Positions 1 through 12,263 of a DNA stretch of 64,000 nucleotides are shown in pieces. Made by a program: the position numbers and the translations under genes. Each line of letters begins with the position of its first letter. The stretch's first letter is position 1. The notes beneath the pieces are model-generated. The model was not told the DNA's origin. It saw nothing but the letters and a program-made list of their open reading frames with translations, and did no database searches. The stretch comes from Ophthalmolycus amberensis (Eukaryota; Chordata; Actinopteri; Perciformes; Zoarcidae): NCBI GenBank assembly GCA_024529925.1, contig JAFEUB010000965.1, forward strand, positions 747,001-811,000, read 5' to 3'.

Positions 1-550
1 CCTTTTTTGCATGAAAATATTTAAGCAGCAATCTTAAGTGTTCAAACTGATAAACACATCTTAGCCAGTGCTTCAATAGCAATGGAACAGTTAACCTGTT
101 AAGATGCGACATGTTAATCTCCAGTTTTGCGTGATTGGCTGAGGAGTTTTCTGCAGAATCGGGCATTAATGACCAATTGTCAGGACCTCTTGACCAGGTC
201 ACCTCATTGATCTTTAAAGATTAGCAACAATCCCACATGGCTGCTGCTGCACCCGGTCGTCTCAGTGTCCTTGAGTCCCTGGGTCTCCATTACACAAAGA
301 CAGACATGCTCGAAACATCAGCTCCACATCAGCACAGAAGTCAACGCGGAGCCACCTGAAACTGACAGACGTACATTTGCAAACGGACACAAACGCACTT
401 GACGGCCCCGTCGCCTCTTGTCACCCCACCAGATGATGTTTAAAGATGAGCTGGCCATTGATATGCAGAGAGGCTCGCCCTGCTGCTGCTGAGAATAGAA
501 GGCTCCACGGTGGAGGGCAGCCATTGTTTTCATGAATAACCTCAGCCTAT

Positions 551-591
<41 letters not shown>

Positions 592-1062
592 TAAACTGGC
601 GACAGTGTGTGCGGGAGATATTAACTGCGTCTGTAGCTGTCTGTGTTGTCTGTTGTTATCGCCTTATATTACATTTAAATTATATTCCACGGATTGCTTG
701 ATGCTGTGGAGAAAAGTGGCTAAGGGGGCTTTGATTTCTGAAAGATGGAGGAAGAAAAAAAAAAGAAGATAGCTTTTGTCCTTTTTCTCGGTCGCCGTCG
801 GAGGCCATATTCAGCACAATCTGCTTTTTTCAATTCATGAATAGGATGCATGGTGTGAAACGGACAATCACAGACTTATCCAATCAACTGTGAAAATGGG
901 CACTGATGAAGAACGCATTGACCTTTCGTGCTTTTCTGAATGGACAGGCTTGAATAGGCGCTGTGCCAAGTGAACAGTTTGCAGAAAACATTGTGTGTTC
1001 CTCTCCTCAGGAGGATTCTGAAACATTGACGTTAAATTGAGGAGCGTGTGAGCCTCTTTGGA
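1..1062. other. Non-coding, no gene seen
   Basis: Unique sequence with one CA array. No splice-flanked exon, RNA gene or transposon that I recognise. Confidence 0.6.
552..589. repeat. (CA)n microsatellite
   Basis: Nineteen perfect CA units. Apparent Cys-Val reading frames come from it. Confidence 0.97.
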
Positions 1063-1070
1063 GGAGCTAC

Positions 1071-1329
1071 TAGGGATGTCACAGTAGCAGAAATTTACTC
1101 GTCGATAGAATTATCAGTGAAATTCCACGATTCTCGACACATCATGATATTGTTATAATTTACCTTTGCGCCCTGCTCTTTTTTTACTGAGCGCATCATA
1201 ACGTAACTCAATACAACCTCAGTTAACTTTACCTTTCAGCTCTGTTATTCAGTCCAGCAGGACTGTGCTGCCCACTGGCAAAAGTGAGTACTGCTAGGTT
1301 TTGAAGTGTTGGTTCTTGTGGCATCCCTG
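1071..1329. mobile_element. hAT-like MITE, copy A
   Basis: The left end is TAGGGATGTCAC and the right end GTGGCATCCCTG, inverted to each other. The flanking 8-bp sequences GGAGCTAC (1063-1070) and GTGGCTAC (1330-1337) match at six of eight bases, so they look like a decayed target duplication. The right part TTGGTTCTTGTGGCATCC matches the right part of copy B. No transposase is present. Confidence 0.7.
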
Positions 1330-1337
1330 GTGGCTAC

Positions 1338-2119
1338 TGGTCGAACAGATGAAGCATTTGTTTCTGACGCGTACATTAGTTTCTTCCCTCAGGTTGACAC
1401 CACTCCTACTTCTTTTCCTCCCTTCTCTGCCCTGTTATTTTTCCTCCTATTTCCTCCTCCACCCTGTTTGTACAGCTTTTACTCTTTAATTTACTCCATC
1501 TCTCCTGTCGCCATGTCCGTCTCACTCTCTGTCCTCCCTCTAGTTTGACTCTCTCTCTCTCTCTCTCTCTCTCTCGCTCTCTCTCTCTCTATGGCAGTGT
1601 ATTAAAATCAACATTTTCAGGGCAGTTTACAATCATAATAAGGGTTGGATTTTCCTGTATTTTTAACACATGTATATCTGTACTGTACCCTACAGATCCA
1701 GATTTTAGTTGGCCATATAATGCCCTGTTCATAATTTAGCGCCACAACTTACACACTACTGCTACGCGCGCGTGTGTCTGTTGCCTAAACAAAGACACCG
1801 ATCCAATCCACATTGCCGCCAACCGCGATAGTTGGTCAGTTGATACTTTTCAACTTTTCAGAAGCAGCACTTTCCTCCAATTTGTTTCCATCGGCACATT
1901 AGAGTGCAGAGCAGCATTAAACGGGTGGAGCATCAAGTACGTGCACCGCCATAACCTTACAACTAAACATCCATCAACAATGCTCCTGTTCCCCCAAACC
2001 ACCAAAACAAGCTGAAATGGCCCTATGTTGTGCATTTTGTTTTCTGCCTCACTGCAGGCAGTATTAACCTTATGCAACATCTTGCAAATACTTACACTGG
2101 TAAGAGGAGATAAACAGGA
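1338..2119. other. Non-coding, no gene seen
   Basis: Pyrimidine-rich around 1390-1590 with the CT array, then AT-rich. Small reading frames are low complexity. Nothing else recognised. Confidence 0.6.
1550..1590. repeat. (CT)n microsatellite
   Basis: CT units with one CG interruption, in an already pyrimidine-rich segment. Confidence 0.95.
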
Positions 2120-2605
2120 CGATCAGATGATTCTGTTTTGTTGGCCACTTACGCACCGGAACAAGCTGCAAACACAACATTATAAGTTGAATTGGCTTGC
2201 CGGTTGGCAAATAATTATCCATTTACACATCCAGCCCACACAGAACAATATTAGCATTCGTTTGAAGTAGTGCTTTTGGCCACCTTAAGTCTCCACCTAT
2301 TCATGAGGGAAATATCTGGCTCTTTTGCTGCTAAATGCTCCAAGGTGTTCACCAGCTTGTCGTGAACGTTTTGTCTGCTGTTTGGTGCTGATCGAGTAGC
2401 GTACAGTGAGCGGTGGGAGTAAAGCATTGACATTGCTGGCCTCAAAACCAAAACAATGAGCTGAAAGTTGCTAAAAAAAGCTCAGTAGAGCTGAGGGTTG
2501 GTGATATTTCTCTGTGGCGTTACAATTATGAGCAACTTCTTTCATATTATACATTGTCATTTGACCCATTGTTGATGTAAAATATAGATTATTGCAGCTT
2601 TAAAA
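2120..2605 (+). repeat. Dispersed teleost repeat of about 500 bp, copy 1
   Basis: It shares an ordered series of motifs with 9240-9736: the ACACATCCAGC(C/A) segment, GCTAAATGCT followed by GTTCACCAGCT, GCGTACAGT, CCAAAACAATGAGCTGAAAG, TTTGACCCATTG and a GCAGCTTTAA end. No coding capacity. I recognise the motif order as a common percomorph repeat, but the boundaries are approximate. Confidence 0.7.
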
Positions 2606-4193
2606 CATGGCAAGAGATCCTGGTTTATCTGGGGGGAAAACAGCCCCAGCATTGGTCTGTGATTTATTGTGACACTGGAACAAGAATAGTTCTATATTTT
2701 TGTATTTCCCTGTTTCGTTGTCACTTTCTCTTCCTTCCACCTCGTTCCTCTTTGCTCTTTTGTTCCCCTCCTATACGGTCGCTCCCACTCCCACATCTTT
2801 TCTCAGATTACCTCCATTCTCGTCTTTCCCCCCCCATCAGGTCCACTCCTATCTGTCCTTCTCTATCAGTCTCTGTCTCGTTCTGTCCTCTCACATCCCC
2901 AAATCCCCGTCTCTGTCTTGCTTCTTTTCCTCTCTCTGTTACTCCACTCCTGGGTTGTTTTCCACCTTTATCCCCTCTCTTTCACCCCTCTTCTGTCTTC
3001 TGTCCATAACTCCTATATGTCCTTATTACTGTCTCTTCCTGCCCAGCTCAACATCATTTCAATTGTGAGAGATCTTACCCATACTTTTGCATTATATTTC
3101 CTAATTTACTTAGCTGTTGTGTTCTAGTTTTTTCTGTCCTGGCTGTTTCTATCCTCGCCTTTCCCAGTAATCTGTCACAGCAGCATAAACCCAAACCTAG
3201 TTTATATAATCTGATAAGAGTCCACACACACACACACAAGCTGTGCAGCCACGTTGCATGCATGGCTGCGGGGTGTTTCTGCATGCAGTGTGTGTGTTCA
3301 TTAGTGCATGCATGTGTGATTGTGAAATCTTGCAAGTGTCGGCTCCATTGGAGCAGATGCTGAGTCTGTTTGTGTGTGTGGAGCAAGGATTGTCGTGCCG
3401 GCTGGTTTCCTGATTGGTTTAAAGAAGGGACGAGGATTCGACATGAATGGGAAAACAATAAAAAATATAATGACGCAGAAGTGGACGTCAGGCGCTCCTA
3501 AATAACCATAATCCACTCTGTTGTCATGCTATTGCAGTGTCTCGGCTTCCCTAGTCTCTTTCACACACACCGCACAGCATGTTTTTCAAACACTCGCAGA
3601 TCACTGCTGTGCAAATACAGCGCAATGCCTCTTTATACTTGCTTTCTTAGTCCAAGTTTTCATTGTTTGTGGAAGTTTCGTGTCCTCTCTCCAAGCCCCT
3701 CAGTCTTCAGTGCGACCGATCTCAAAAGTGCACGGGTGTCTGCACAACTTGAAAATAATAATCCCCTCTCTTTCACCCCTCTTCTTGCCCTTTTTTGAAA
3801 ATATGCACTGCTCCTGTTACATTTTTTTTTTAATAATACGGGAAAGCTTTGTGCAAATGAAAGACTCGGTTCCATTTAACTTCATTAGTTTTACCACGAC
3901 TCTGTTGCTCCCGTTTCATGAACACAAACAAATGAAACACACTTGTTATCAAACTGTACTGTTTCTTGGCAAGCTCACAGGCCCATAGACACACACACAC
4001 ACACACAAGGTGACACACCTCTTTTTGGCATTCATTCGAATAAGCAGATTTCTCATCACTACAGGGGTATTTACTTTTGAAATTAAAGACGTGGAGTAGG
4101 AATAGAGCTGACGAGTGCCAACTCCTTATGAATTATGGCTGGAGGAGATTCATTGAGCACATCCTTCCCCTTGTTGTATACCAGTAGCATTTT
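2606..4193. other. Non-coding, pyrimidine-rich then mixed
   Basis: 2690-3010 is almost all C and T on the + strand, giving Ser/Leu/Pro/Phe-rich false frames. 3020-4190 has short CA runs and no recognised gene. TTATAATCCCCTCTCTTTCA-like text recurs near 2970 and 3757 as CCCTCTCTTTCACCCCTCTT. Confidence 0.6.
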
Positions 4194-4352
4194 GTCCATA
4201 TTAGGGATGTCACGATTTGTCACGACTAATTTTTGTGGTTGGTACTGTCAAAAATAGTTGAGATCCCAGGGAAGCTGCCTTAAATGAGGGAATACATGTT
4301 CGGTATGTAAATTAGGCTAATGGGACATAGAGCGTATAATTATAGTTTAACG

Positions 4353-4824
4353 GATGAAATCTAATAATCATTTTAAAGCAAGCGTGTATTACATAACAAA
4401 TGTAAAGTGATTTTAACAAATGTAAACCTGATAATAATAATAATAATAATAATAATATGTGTATCTGAGTATAGTGCAGACTGTGTGTAGAAAGTACGGA
4501 GAAAGAGGAAGTAAGCAGGGTGTTAGCTTCAAGGGATGGGGAAATAATGGTGGTTGAGAAGAAAAGACAAAGCACAATAATGATGAAGGATGAGATCAAT
4601 AATCATTTTATAAGCAAATGTGTACTAAGTAAAGTGATTAACAACTGTAACTGTGATTATGATAACTAATCTGTGTTAGAAATGTGTGAGTGTAGGAAAA
4701 GGGGAAGTACAACAGATGTTGAACACCCAGACACACGCGCAGGGCTTGATTGAGTAAGCGCCCACACAGGGAAGTTGGGGTGATTTCCTCATGCACACAC
4801 ACACACACAAAAGTTAGGTACTTT
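4353..4824 (+). repeat. Tandem duplication of about 236 bp within the U3 of the solo LTR
   Basis: Two diverged units share GATGA(A/G)ATC followed by AATAATCATTTTA, then AAGTGATT, then AGGAAGTA or GGGAAGTAC, in the same order. The units begin near 4353 and 4589. The other LTR copy is shorter by 238 bp (1390 against 1628), close to one unit, which fits gain of one unit here. Confidence 0.7.
4431..4456. repeat. (TAA)n microsatellite in the LTR U3
   Basis: About eight or nine TAA units inside the first U3 unit of the solo LTR. The second unit has only a remnant (TGATTATGATAA) at this place, so the array grew after duplication. Confidence 0.85.
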
Positions 4825-4927
4825 TCGAAGCACATGCACCAAATCAATGATGTCATGTTAATCATGGGCTGAGGGAGGACGTGTTGGGGAAGACGGGGGA
4901 GAGACGGGAGAGGCAGCCCAAAAGTGT

Positions 4928-4935
4928 TATAAAAG
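4928..4935 (+). promoter_or_regulatory. TATA box of the solo LTR
   Basis: TATAAAAG sits between the diverged U3 and the well-conserved R/U5 part shared by both LTR copies. The - strand copy has TATAAGGAG at the matching place. Transcription would be expected to start about 25-30 bp further on. Whether it still works is unknown. Confidence 0.65.
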
Positions 4936-5419
4936 AAGTAACTTGCAAACAGCAAGACGGGATTTCTACACGAGCCGTCCAGACGCTCTGAGAAGAAGAT
5001 ACGGACGATTGCCACTGAAGTATCCGAGGACTTCGTCTCTGTTCACGGAAAGAAGACCGCTGTTCGTGGACAAAGATTGAAAGACGGAGATTTTCCTCTC
5101 CCCACTGCTCGACTTTAACAACTGAACAACGGAGGAACACGGCAGTCCTAGAAAGACTTTGTACTGAGCCTTGAGGACTGTTGAACGAACTCCGCTGCGG
5201 GAGCAGGAGGACCGAGGGTCTGGCCAGACCTTCGCTCCTAACAACTCCAAAAGAACCTTTTCATCGGACCTATTAAATCCAGCTCCAACCGCCGTCTCAA
5301 CAACTTAAGAAACTAATGAGTATAATCTAAGAAGAAAATTATAACGAATCGAATCAAGTGTAGTAACATTTTATGTGAGCTGTAGCTTAACCCTTGCTAA
5401 CTAACTAAATATAACCTGC

Positions 5420-5425
5420 AATAAA
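5420..5425 (+). terminator. Polyadenylation signal of the solo LTR
   Basis: AATAAA lies in the conserved downstream half of the LTR. It is kept at the matching place in the other copy (55000-55005, - strand). About 450 bp of R/U5 sequence follow before the LTR end. Confidence 0.55.
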
Positions 5426-6499
5426 TATCTAATCTGCATTTAAAGTAATTTTCTCAAGTGCATTTATTTGCTTAAGTAGTAGATGTTCCTTGTGGCAGTA
5501 AAAGGTTAAATCTATTGTATGTCTAACAACTGAGTTCTATAAGGTTATCCTAGAGACCGAATCCACTTAACAATCCCTTACGGTTTTAGAAGTAATCCTA
5601 GCCGTTAAAACCTAACCTGGCACTTACCAAGAGCACGGATCCAGAAGAGGGAAGCTGCCATAACTGACGCGACCGGAAGGAGCGCCAGGGGCCAGGGTGG
5701 CCTCTCGGCCGAGTGCACTCAGACCGGAGGAAGCAGGGTAGACGTCGGGAGTAACGGCAGTTAGCAGAGCCAGGCGAGTTCCCTCGCAAGAACACCAGCT
5801 CGACAATCTTTTAATAGAGAGCTGAGTCAGTAAGTAGCCCCGTATCGGGCCAGAAGTACCCCAGGATCTAACAGTACCAATACCAGAGAAATTCCTGGTA
5901 CCCAATTTGATACCATGGTAAAAAAACAAAAACAAGTAGTAATCGTAGAAAAAACGTCACGTTGTCAGACTTTTTGCTTCGATTTGGTACCAAAGTATTG
6001 GTTCTTGTGTCATCCGTAGTCCATATCCCTCTTACTCCTTTCCTTTTTTCTTAACACTGCAGTTGTCCCAAGACGTTGCAGACACACTGATTCATAAACA
6101 AGTCGGCTTGACTTAATCCTCTGTTTGTGAAGCTTTATTCATAAAGTGATAGCTGGTCCGCTCAGATCTGGATTTCTTTTATGTTTGGTACTTGCAACTG
6201 CAAGTCACTCGGAGTGAACGCCTCAGCTACTGCACGCGACCGCGACATAAAAACGGAGAGAAGCGTTGGTTGGAGGTGTAAGGACGGCCAGGGTGAGCGT
6301 ATAGCGCAAACACTCAAAAGGCTGAGGTTCACTACGCGTGTTAGAGAGACAGATAGTTATTCTATGTGCAGGTGTCTCTGATGGAAAGTCACATGTGTGT
6401 TCAAACAGTGTGACGACTTTTAGTTGTGAACTCCATGTGAGTGCATGTGTCATTGGGGCCCAGCAGCAGAAAAAGAACACTTTAATGAACAGCCTGCAC

Positions 6500-6501
<2 letters not shown>

Positions 6502-6537
<36 letters not shown>

Positions 6538-6543
6538 TGTGTG
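6502..6543. repeat. (TG)n microsatellite
   Basis: About twenty TG units with one GGG interruption near the right end. Confidence 0.95.
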
Positions 6544-7834
6544 TCACCAAGTCACTGTAGCATAAATCCATAGAAGTGAAGAAACACTATAGGACAGCCT
6601 GCATGGTGTGTTGTTGTGAGTATTTTGAGTTTAAATGTTCATTCTAACATTTATTTATTTCTGCATGATAACCGTGTGTGTGTGTGTGTGTGTGCGTGTG
6701 TCTGTAATTCAGCTAGCTAGCTCCCTCAGCTTTCTGCTATCCCCTCCGTGTGTGACATTTCCAAGGGACGGAAGTCTGAGCACCGTGCTGCCAGTACCTC
6801 TCAACATCATACAGTACACACACACACACATACAGAAGCAAAAACAAACAGACGGAGGCTGGCAGATACTGGATATGAACATCTGCAATATGACTCGGGG
6901 AGAGCAGAGTGCGCGTGTGTTCGTGAGCGTCAACAAAACGTATCCATGCCTATCCATAGAGAGCCGGGGGAAGATTATGCTGATTGTGTGTTGCGTAATA
7001 CCGTACGTATAATATGCATTATGAGATTGCATACATTACCATAGGTATGCATGGACAGCGCACACAACATCACGTGACATTCATGATTAAATAAACAGAG
7101 CGTTTATTAGGACGCGTGATTAAACGCCTTCTGCCAGTATGCATTACATTGCATAAAGTTGATGGACTCCCACCAGCCAATCAGAATCGAGAATCCCGCC
7201 ATTATGTCATGGAATGACTCGTGAAAAGTGACATACAGTAGCAACTGATGCTGGATATAGTTAAATATAATAGATCTACTAAAGACTGGGGTCAGGTGGC
7301 AACACCAACGCTCAACCGGATTATGAAGGATCTATATTAAAGATATAGGTTGCAAAAGAGCAGACATTTCATTAAAATATTACAACACCACCTAACCAGC
7401 ATTTTGCCTTTGAACTGCCATTGATGTGACAGGCTAGCCTAAAGCTTGGAGACATGCATATAGTGTCAAAACCGAAGTAATTATTCCCCTATAATGTGTG
7501 AAATTATAAATCTCCAAACAGCTGCTAGCTTTTTGGGATGCCAAGCAACTGCAGTTTGACAGAACTAAATACAAAACTTAACCATATTAGCTAGTCAAAT
7601 AATTCAGCAACAATTAAAAAGTTTAAACAAGCTTTAAACCAAACGCTGCTTTAGAGTGCAATATCGCTTATTAATTGTTTATTCAAAGATTGTTAATGTT
7701 GAATGTGTCCGCATGTCCAAATTGCACCAACTGCGACCCCGCATATCCTTGGGACCCCAGCAATACGTCCGCCATGTGTGAAGTAGACCGGATGAATGCT
7801 TCTCAAGATATGCAAAGAACATAGCCACTAAAAC

Positions 7835-7950
<116 letters not shown>

Positions 7951-8902
7951 CGATTCCTTGCTTTATAGTTAGAAACTGCTCTGGGATGATCATTGATCGT
8001 CCTTTTCCACTGGCTGGGTCCATTCACTTATTTCCCCCCTCTCTCTCTGATCATGTCTTCATAAAGCCAGAACAGTTATTAACCCCCAGCCCCAGGGCCG
8101 TGTTCATTGAGCTCATTATCTAATATATGCCTAATCCAGAGGTAGAATAAAACATTCATACACACTTCACCATTCATCTGTCTCCTAATGCTCCAACAAA
8201 CCTCTCTGGCCTTTCACAGCCTAAAGGGCCCACTGACACTTTTCTCATTTCCTCCTCTGTATTGTTTTCCGATTACTCTTTCCTCTTATCGTCTGCTCCT
8301 TTCCTTTCCTTTCCTTCATCTCTCCTAACATCCTCCCTCTGCTCTGCTCACCTCAATCTGTTGCTTGCTTGGACCTCAATCGCGGCTTCAAACATGCTTT
8401 TAGACGGATCAAAGTAGATATCAAGCTCTAATACACACACGTATGCGGGCATCACGTGCATGCATCTTCACACACTCACAATGAGCATGTGGCCAATGAT
8501 AGACTTCAAAGACTGCTAGTAAATGCCGTGTGTTAATTTCACATGCACACCCACATACTCAATTGGCACACATATGATACGAGTACACATAACTAACATG
8601 TATATGCCTACACATAATGTATGAGAGAGAAAGTAGGAACATTAAGACAAACCCGCGTGTGGTTTTCTGTGTGTGAGAGAACACTGGAGGGTGTGTGTGT
8701 GCAGTTGAGTGTGAGATTGCGTCCGTAATGAATGCTCGTTGTTCTCAGATCTGCTGGTGAGGATGTCGGGTGAGTGTTGAATGCTTCAGAAGCTCTTTCA
8801 TGCCTGCCTGCCTCAGTTAGGTCACACCGACCGCTGGATCTGCGGATCAATTGACCAGCCTTAATTTGACTCATTTGCGGAGGCAAGAAATCCCTGATTG
8901 AA

Positions 8903-8903
<1 letters not shown>

Positions 8904-8967
<64 letters not shown>
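8904..8967. repeat. (CG)n-(CA)n compound microsatellite
   Basis: Four to five CG units pass directly into about 28 CA units. Alternating purine-pyrimidine of this length can adopt Z-DNA. Confidence 0.95.
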
Positions 8968-8969
<2 letters not shown>

Positions 8970-9239
8970 ATGTTTTAGGGATGGCAGAAATTGCGATGGA
9001 CAGGCACTTTACCAATGTGACATCTCATTACTTTTTAATCTTAAGTCTTTATTCTGTTTAAACAATTTAAGTCTTTATTTTTTAAAATGTTCACACTATT
9101 CTTCATTTAAGCACAAATTGCTCTTAAATTTAAATATTATGAAATAAATGTAGGATTAAAAAATCAATGCTGGAGTTAGCAATTCATAACGTGGAATGTA
9201 TTTTTGTTTGCTTCAAATTACAATGTTTTTCTTTTAGCT

Positions 9240-9736
9240 CATTAAAGCTACATTAATCTACCTTTTTAGCCACTGGTGGCAAGAAACAAGCTTTAAACAA
9301 AACATCTGACATCACTTTCTTAAGTTGTGGCGAACAGTTATTCTACACATCCAGCAGACGCAGAGCAGCATTGTAGTCGTGTTTCTGGGTACCCGGTTAA
9401 CGTCAAGACACTCTTCTTTGAGCTCTGTTTTGGTCTCAACAACCTAATATCTTGCTCTTTAGCGGCTAACGCTCCACTATGTTCACCAGCTAAATGCTAA
9501 CTTTGTCCATCTGCCGTTTGGTAGCGTACAGTTGATTTATTTTTTGCTGCAGCTTTAAACTGCGCCGATGATTGTGAAAACCAAAACAATGAGCTGAAAG
9601 AGGCTAAAGTGCTCCATGGAGCAGTGGGTGACAATTCTTTGTGAGTTTGTCACTGTGAGCAATACCTTTGATATTAGGCTACATTTAGTGGTTTGACCCA
9701 TTGCTTATATTTATATATTAAGAAGTGCAGCTTTAA
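9240..9736 (+). repeat. Dispersed teleost repeat of about 500 bp, copy 2
   Basis: Same family and orientation as 2120-2605. This copy has a clearer left part (TTTTTAGCCACTGGTGGCAAG) and ends GTGCAGCTTTAAGG. It differs from copy 1 by several indels, so both are old. Confidence 0.72.
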
Positions 9737-10044
9737 GGTTTTAGACTATAGAGCCATTATTTACAGTTCAGTTTAGTGCGGTATGGGAATCAAATTGCGG
9801 GTAAAACTTGCTTGCCATAATCTCTTAAGATATACATTTTGGCAGCTTTATGTTTTTCTTTTCATTAATGGAAATACAGTTGCAAACAGTGAGTGATTTG
9901 AAGCTTGTGTGGTGTGTTTAAGTACACTTTTTAGCTGTCGACTATGAAAAAGTGACTTTCTCTCAACTCGGAAAAGTAGATTAGCCCTTGAATCGAACAC
10001 AAAGGGATATTTCTGAAAAATGCCCTCTCTCACAGCCTAATGAT

Positions 10045-10190
10045 TCAATTCAATTCAATTCAATTTATTTTTGTATAGCCCAAAATCACAAATTACAAAT
10101 TTGCCTCAGAGGGCTTTACAATATGTACACATTTGACATCCTCTTGTCCCGGATCACGTGTATCGACTTCTAACAAATGAAGAAAAAGGC
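10045..10190. repeat. Dispersed teleost repeat with ATTCA tail
   Basis: Four ATTCA units (10046-10064) adjoin TTTGTATAGCCCAAAATCAC, then TTTGCCTCAGAGGGCTTTAC, a sequence I recognise as extremely common in teleost genomes, probably the end of a LINE or SINE. There is one copy in this window. Right boundary approximate. Confidence 0.7.
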
Positions 10191-11372
10191 TATCAAGCAT
10201 TCCCTAATGGCTTCCCGATCTCAATCAAGTTCCTTTGAACGGACTTTTATTGCTTGTACTATAATTGATGGAAAACAATGGATGCCTGTGAAATAGAAAG
10301 TAAATCTATAATTTTTCATTATGACACAGAAATTCACCAGGGTCATCGTTATGACCGTGTTTCTCTCAGTTGCACACGAGAGCTGGCGAGTAACACTGCC
10401 GTCCTCTGGAGCATTAGATTGCTCCCTCGAGGGCACCATAATTCTAGTCACAATCTACCAAGCCCGTCATTAGATTTAAACTGGCAACCTTTCAGTGGCA
10501 AGCCCACACATTTCCCTCCAACCTCGCTGCTACCTCTGTCCCCTGGTGAACTCCTCTCTGCTCTCAGAGGTGTGCTGCCTGGAGCCGTTGTTCAGAAGCA
10601 GCAGTTTAAACGACAGGCAGGCAGAAAGTTGATTTCACTCAGCTTTACTGAGTACATGGTGTGTGTGTGTGTGTGTGCATTGACCTCCTTCACCCTCACT
10701 GTCAAACGCCGTCCCAGTTGGATGCGAGAAAACATCGATCCAAGGATAGAAACGCAGCCGGGGGGGGGGGGACTTAGACTAAACTCACAGAGGATTTCTC
10801 TTGTCTCTTTCTCGCCCTGTTTTTCCCTCTTTCACTCTCTATCTCACACACACACAATCACCCACTCCTCTCTTACCCGTAATGATAACGTTAAAGACTT
10901 TTTGTATCTCATTAATTACCATGGCAACAGCATTGGACCTACTTTCTACTCTCCCTTTCTCTCTCTTGCTTTGACTCGCATGCATGCAGACACACAGGAG
11001 ATCATGTTCCCATTCTCCTCCACTATACAGCCATCTATATTCAGTATTGTATTGGATGTGACTGCTGCCACACACTCACTGTTGCTTAGATTTTGTTGCT
11101 GCAGGATGTGCTGCTGAATTCTTGAGTTATTATAAATGCGTTTGTGTGTCATTTTGTGCGTGATTGTGTGTAGGAATACGAGAGAGTGAGTGTGTGGCTG
11201 ACTCAGAGTGAGTGAGTGTGTGTGTCTGCTGGAAGCTATGGCAGGTGCATAGTCCCCTTACGGCAGAGTTACATTGTTATCAGAGTGGTGCTACATCTTT
11301 GTGCGTGCTCCAGGGGGCATCCACATACTCGGTAATATAGATTGGTTATGTAGGTTGAACAAATGCAGAGCT

Positions 11373-11375
<3 letters not shown>

Positions 11376-11410
<35 letters not shown>
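11376..11410. repeat. (TG)n microsatellite
   Basis: About seventeen perfect TG units. Confidence 0.95.
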
Positions 11411-11414
<4 letters not shown>

Positions 11415-11928
11415 TGTACTGTAAAGCAGGTGAGAACAGCTCAAGATGTCTTTAAGTGCAAGCAGATGGCAACTCAAATGTTATCGGAGCGTACGCAACA
11501 TGATTCGTTTATGGTGTGTGTGTGTTGTGTGTTGTGTGTGTGTGTCCCTGCGGCTCATTGTGTATGTATGTGCAGTTGTCACCCTGAGGGGGTTATATGA
11601 ACACAATTTGAGACAAGCCGAAGCCCAACTCAGCAAAGGGAGGTGAGTTGTGCACGACGCTACACGTTATGTGAAGGATTACTCAGTTCTTTTGTCTTCA
11701 CAGATGGAAAGGGAGCCGGGCAGAATGGGTTGCTTTGCATCCAAACCATTAAGCTGGCCATTTATACAAAACGCCCACCTGTCTGTTAGTTTGCTTCAAA
11801 ACATAATCACCTTTTAGTAAGACTGTAGATTCAGTACATTTTTTTTATTGCATAACAGTAACGGGTGTAGTTGTCATCAACTCGAATAATCTTCACTTCA
11901 CGTGGTTCACTGAACTGTCTACACCGCA

Positions 11929-11969
<41 letters not shown>

Positions 11970-12010
11970 AAGTGTGTGTGTTGGAGGAGCTCTGCACATT
12001 TCGACCAACA

Positions 12011-12263
12011 GTTTGACATTTTGGAAAATATACTTATTCCCTTTCTTGCTGAGATTTTGATAAGAGAGTCGATACCAGTGTCGTTAAGTATGTAGCTAGA
12101 GCCAAGAGTGGATTCGCCGAACTTAGCATGACGACGTGTAGCAGGAGACGCTTTATGCTAAGCTAAACTAGTTGCTCTCTGGCTCTTGCGAAAATAATTT
12201 AAATATGAGACACTAAAGTGGTATTATTCTTCTGATCTAAGAGGGAAAAAGTGTATATATTCC
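12011..12263. repeat. Fold-back (MITE-like) repeat, copy 1
   Basis: GTTTGACATTTTGGAAAATA and TATACTTATTCCCTTTCTTG at the left face the inverted AAGAGGGAAAAAGTGTATAT ATTCC at the right. GAGTCGATACCAGTGT faces AGTGGTATTATTCTTC. The core TTATGCTAAGCTAAACTAG matches the inner part of the copy at 33322-33886. The interior is shortened. Confidence 0.7.

Larger units (their letters stand above)
4246..5873 (+). mobile_element. Solo LTR of an endogenous retrovirus, 1628 bp
   Basis: It begins TGTCAAAA and ends TCTAACA, and is flanked on both sides by the 4-bp duplication GTAC (4242-4245 and 5874-5877). A TATAAAAG box lies at 4928-4935 and an AATAAA polyadenylation signal at 5420-5425. A second copy of the family (54544-55933, - strand) is joined to a tRNA-Lys-type primer binding site, which supports the retroviral assignment. 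The U3 part carries a tandem duplication of about 236 bp (units start near 4353 and 4589). No internal viral genes remain, so this is a recombined solo LTR. A 4-bp duplication and a long LTR fit spuma-like (and also gamma-like) retroviruses; the class is inferred. Confidence 0.9.
4202..6018. mobile_element. hAT-like MITE, copy B, split by the solo LTR
   Basis: The outer ends TAGGGATGTCAC and GTGTCATCCGTA are imperfect terminal inverted repeats (10 of 12 match). They are bounded by a perfect 8-bp duplication GTCCATAT at 4194-4201 and 6019-6026, the size made by hAT transposases. The element's own sequence is 4202-4245 plus 5878-6018, about 185 bp, and has no coding capacity. The LTR landed on an internal GTAC. 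Copy A lies at 1071-1329. Confidence 0.85.
9737..12010. other. Non-coding, no gene seen
   Basis: The longest open frame of the upstream region (10278-11117) passes through a TG array and a 12-G run, and has no domain, so it is not called a gene. The ATTCA-tailed repeat lies at 10045-10190. Confidence 0.6.

Noticed and set aside
4862..5935. Several open frames on the - strand over the solo LTR
   Set aside because: They are antisense to the LTR, recur in the matching part of the other LTR copy, and match no viral protein.
10278..11117. 279-codon open frame on the + strand, the longest outside the gene
   Set aside because: It runs through a TG array and a 12-G run, has no domain or repeat of conserved motifs, and lacks splice or promoter context. 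Judged chance.
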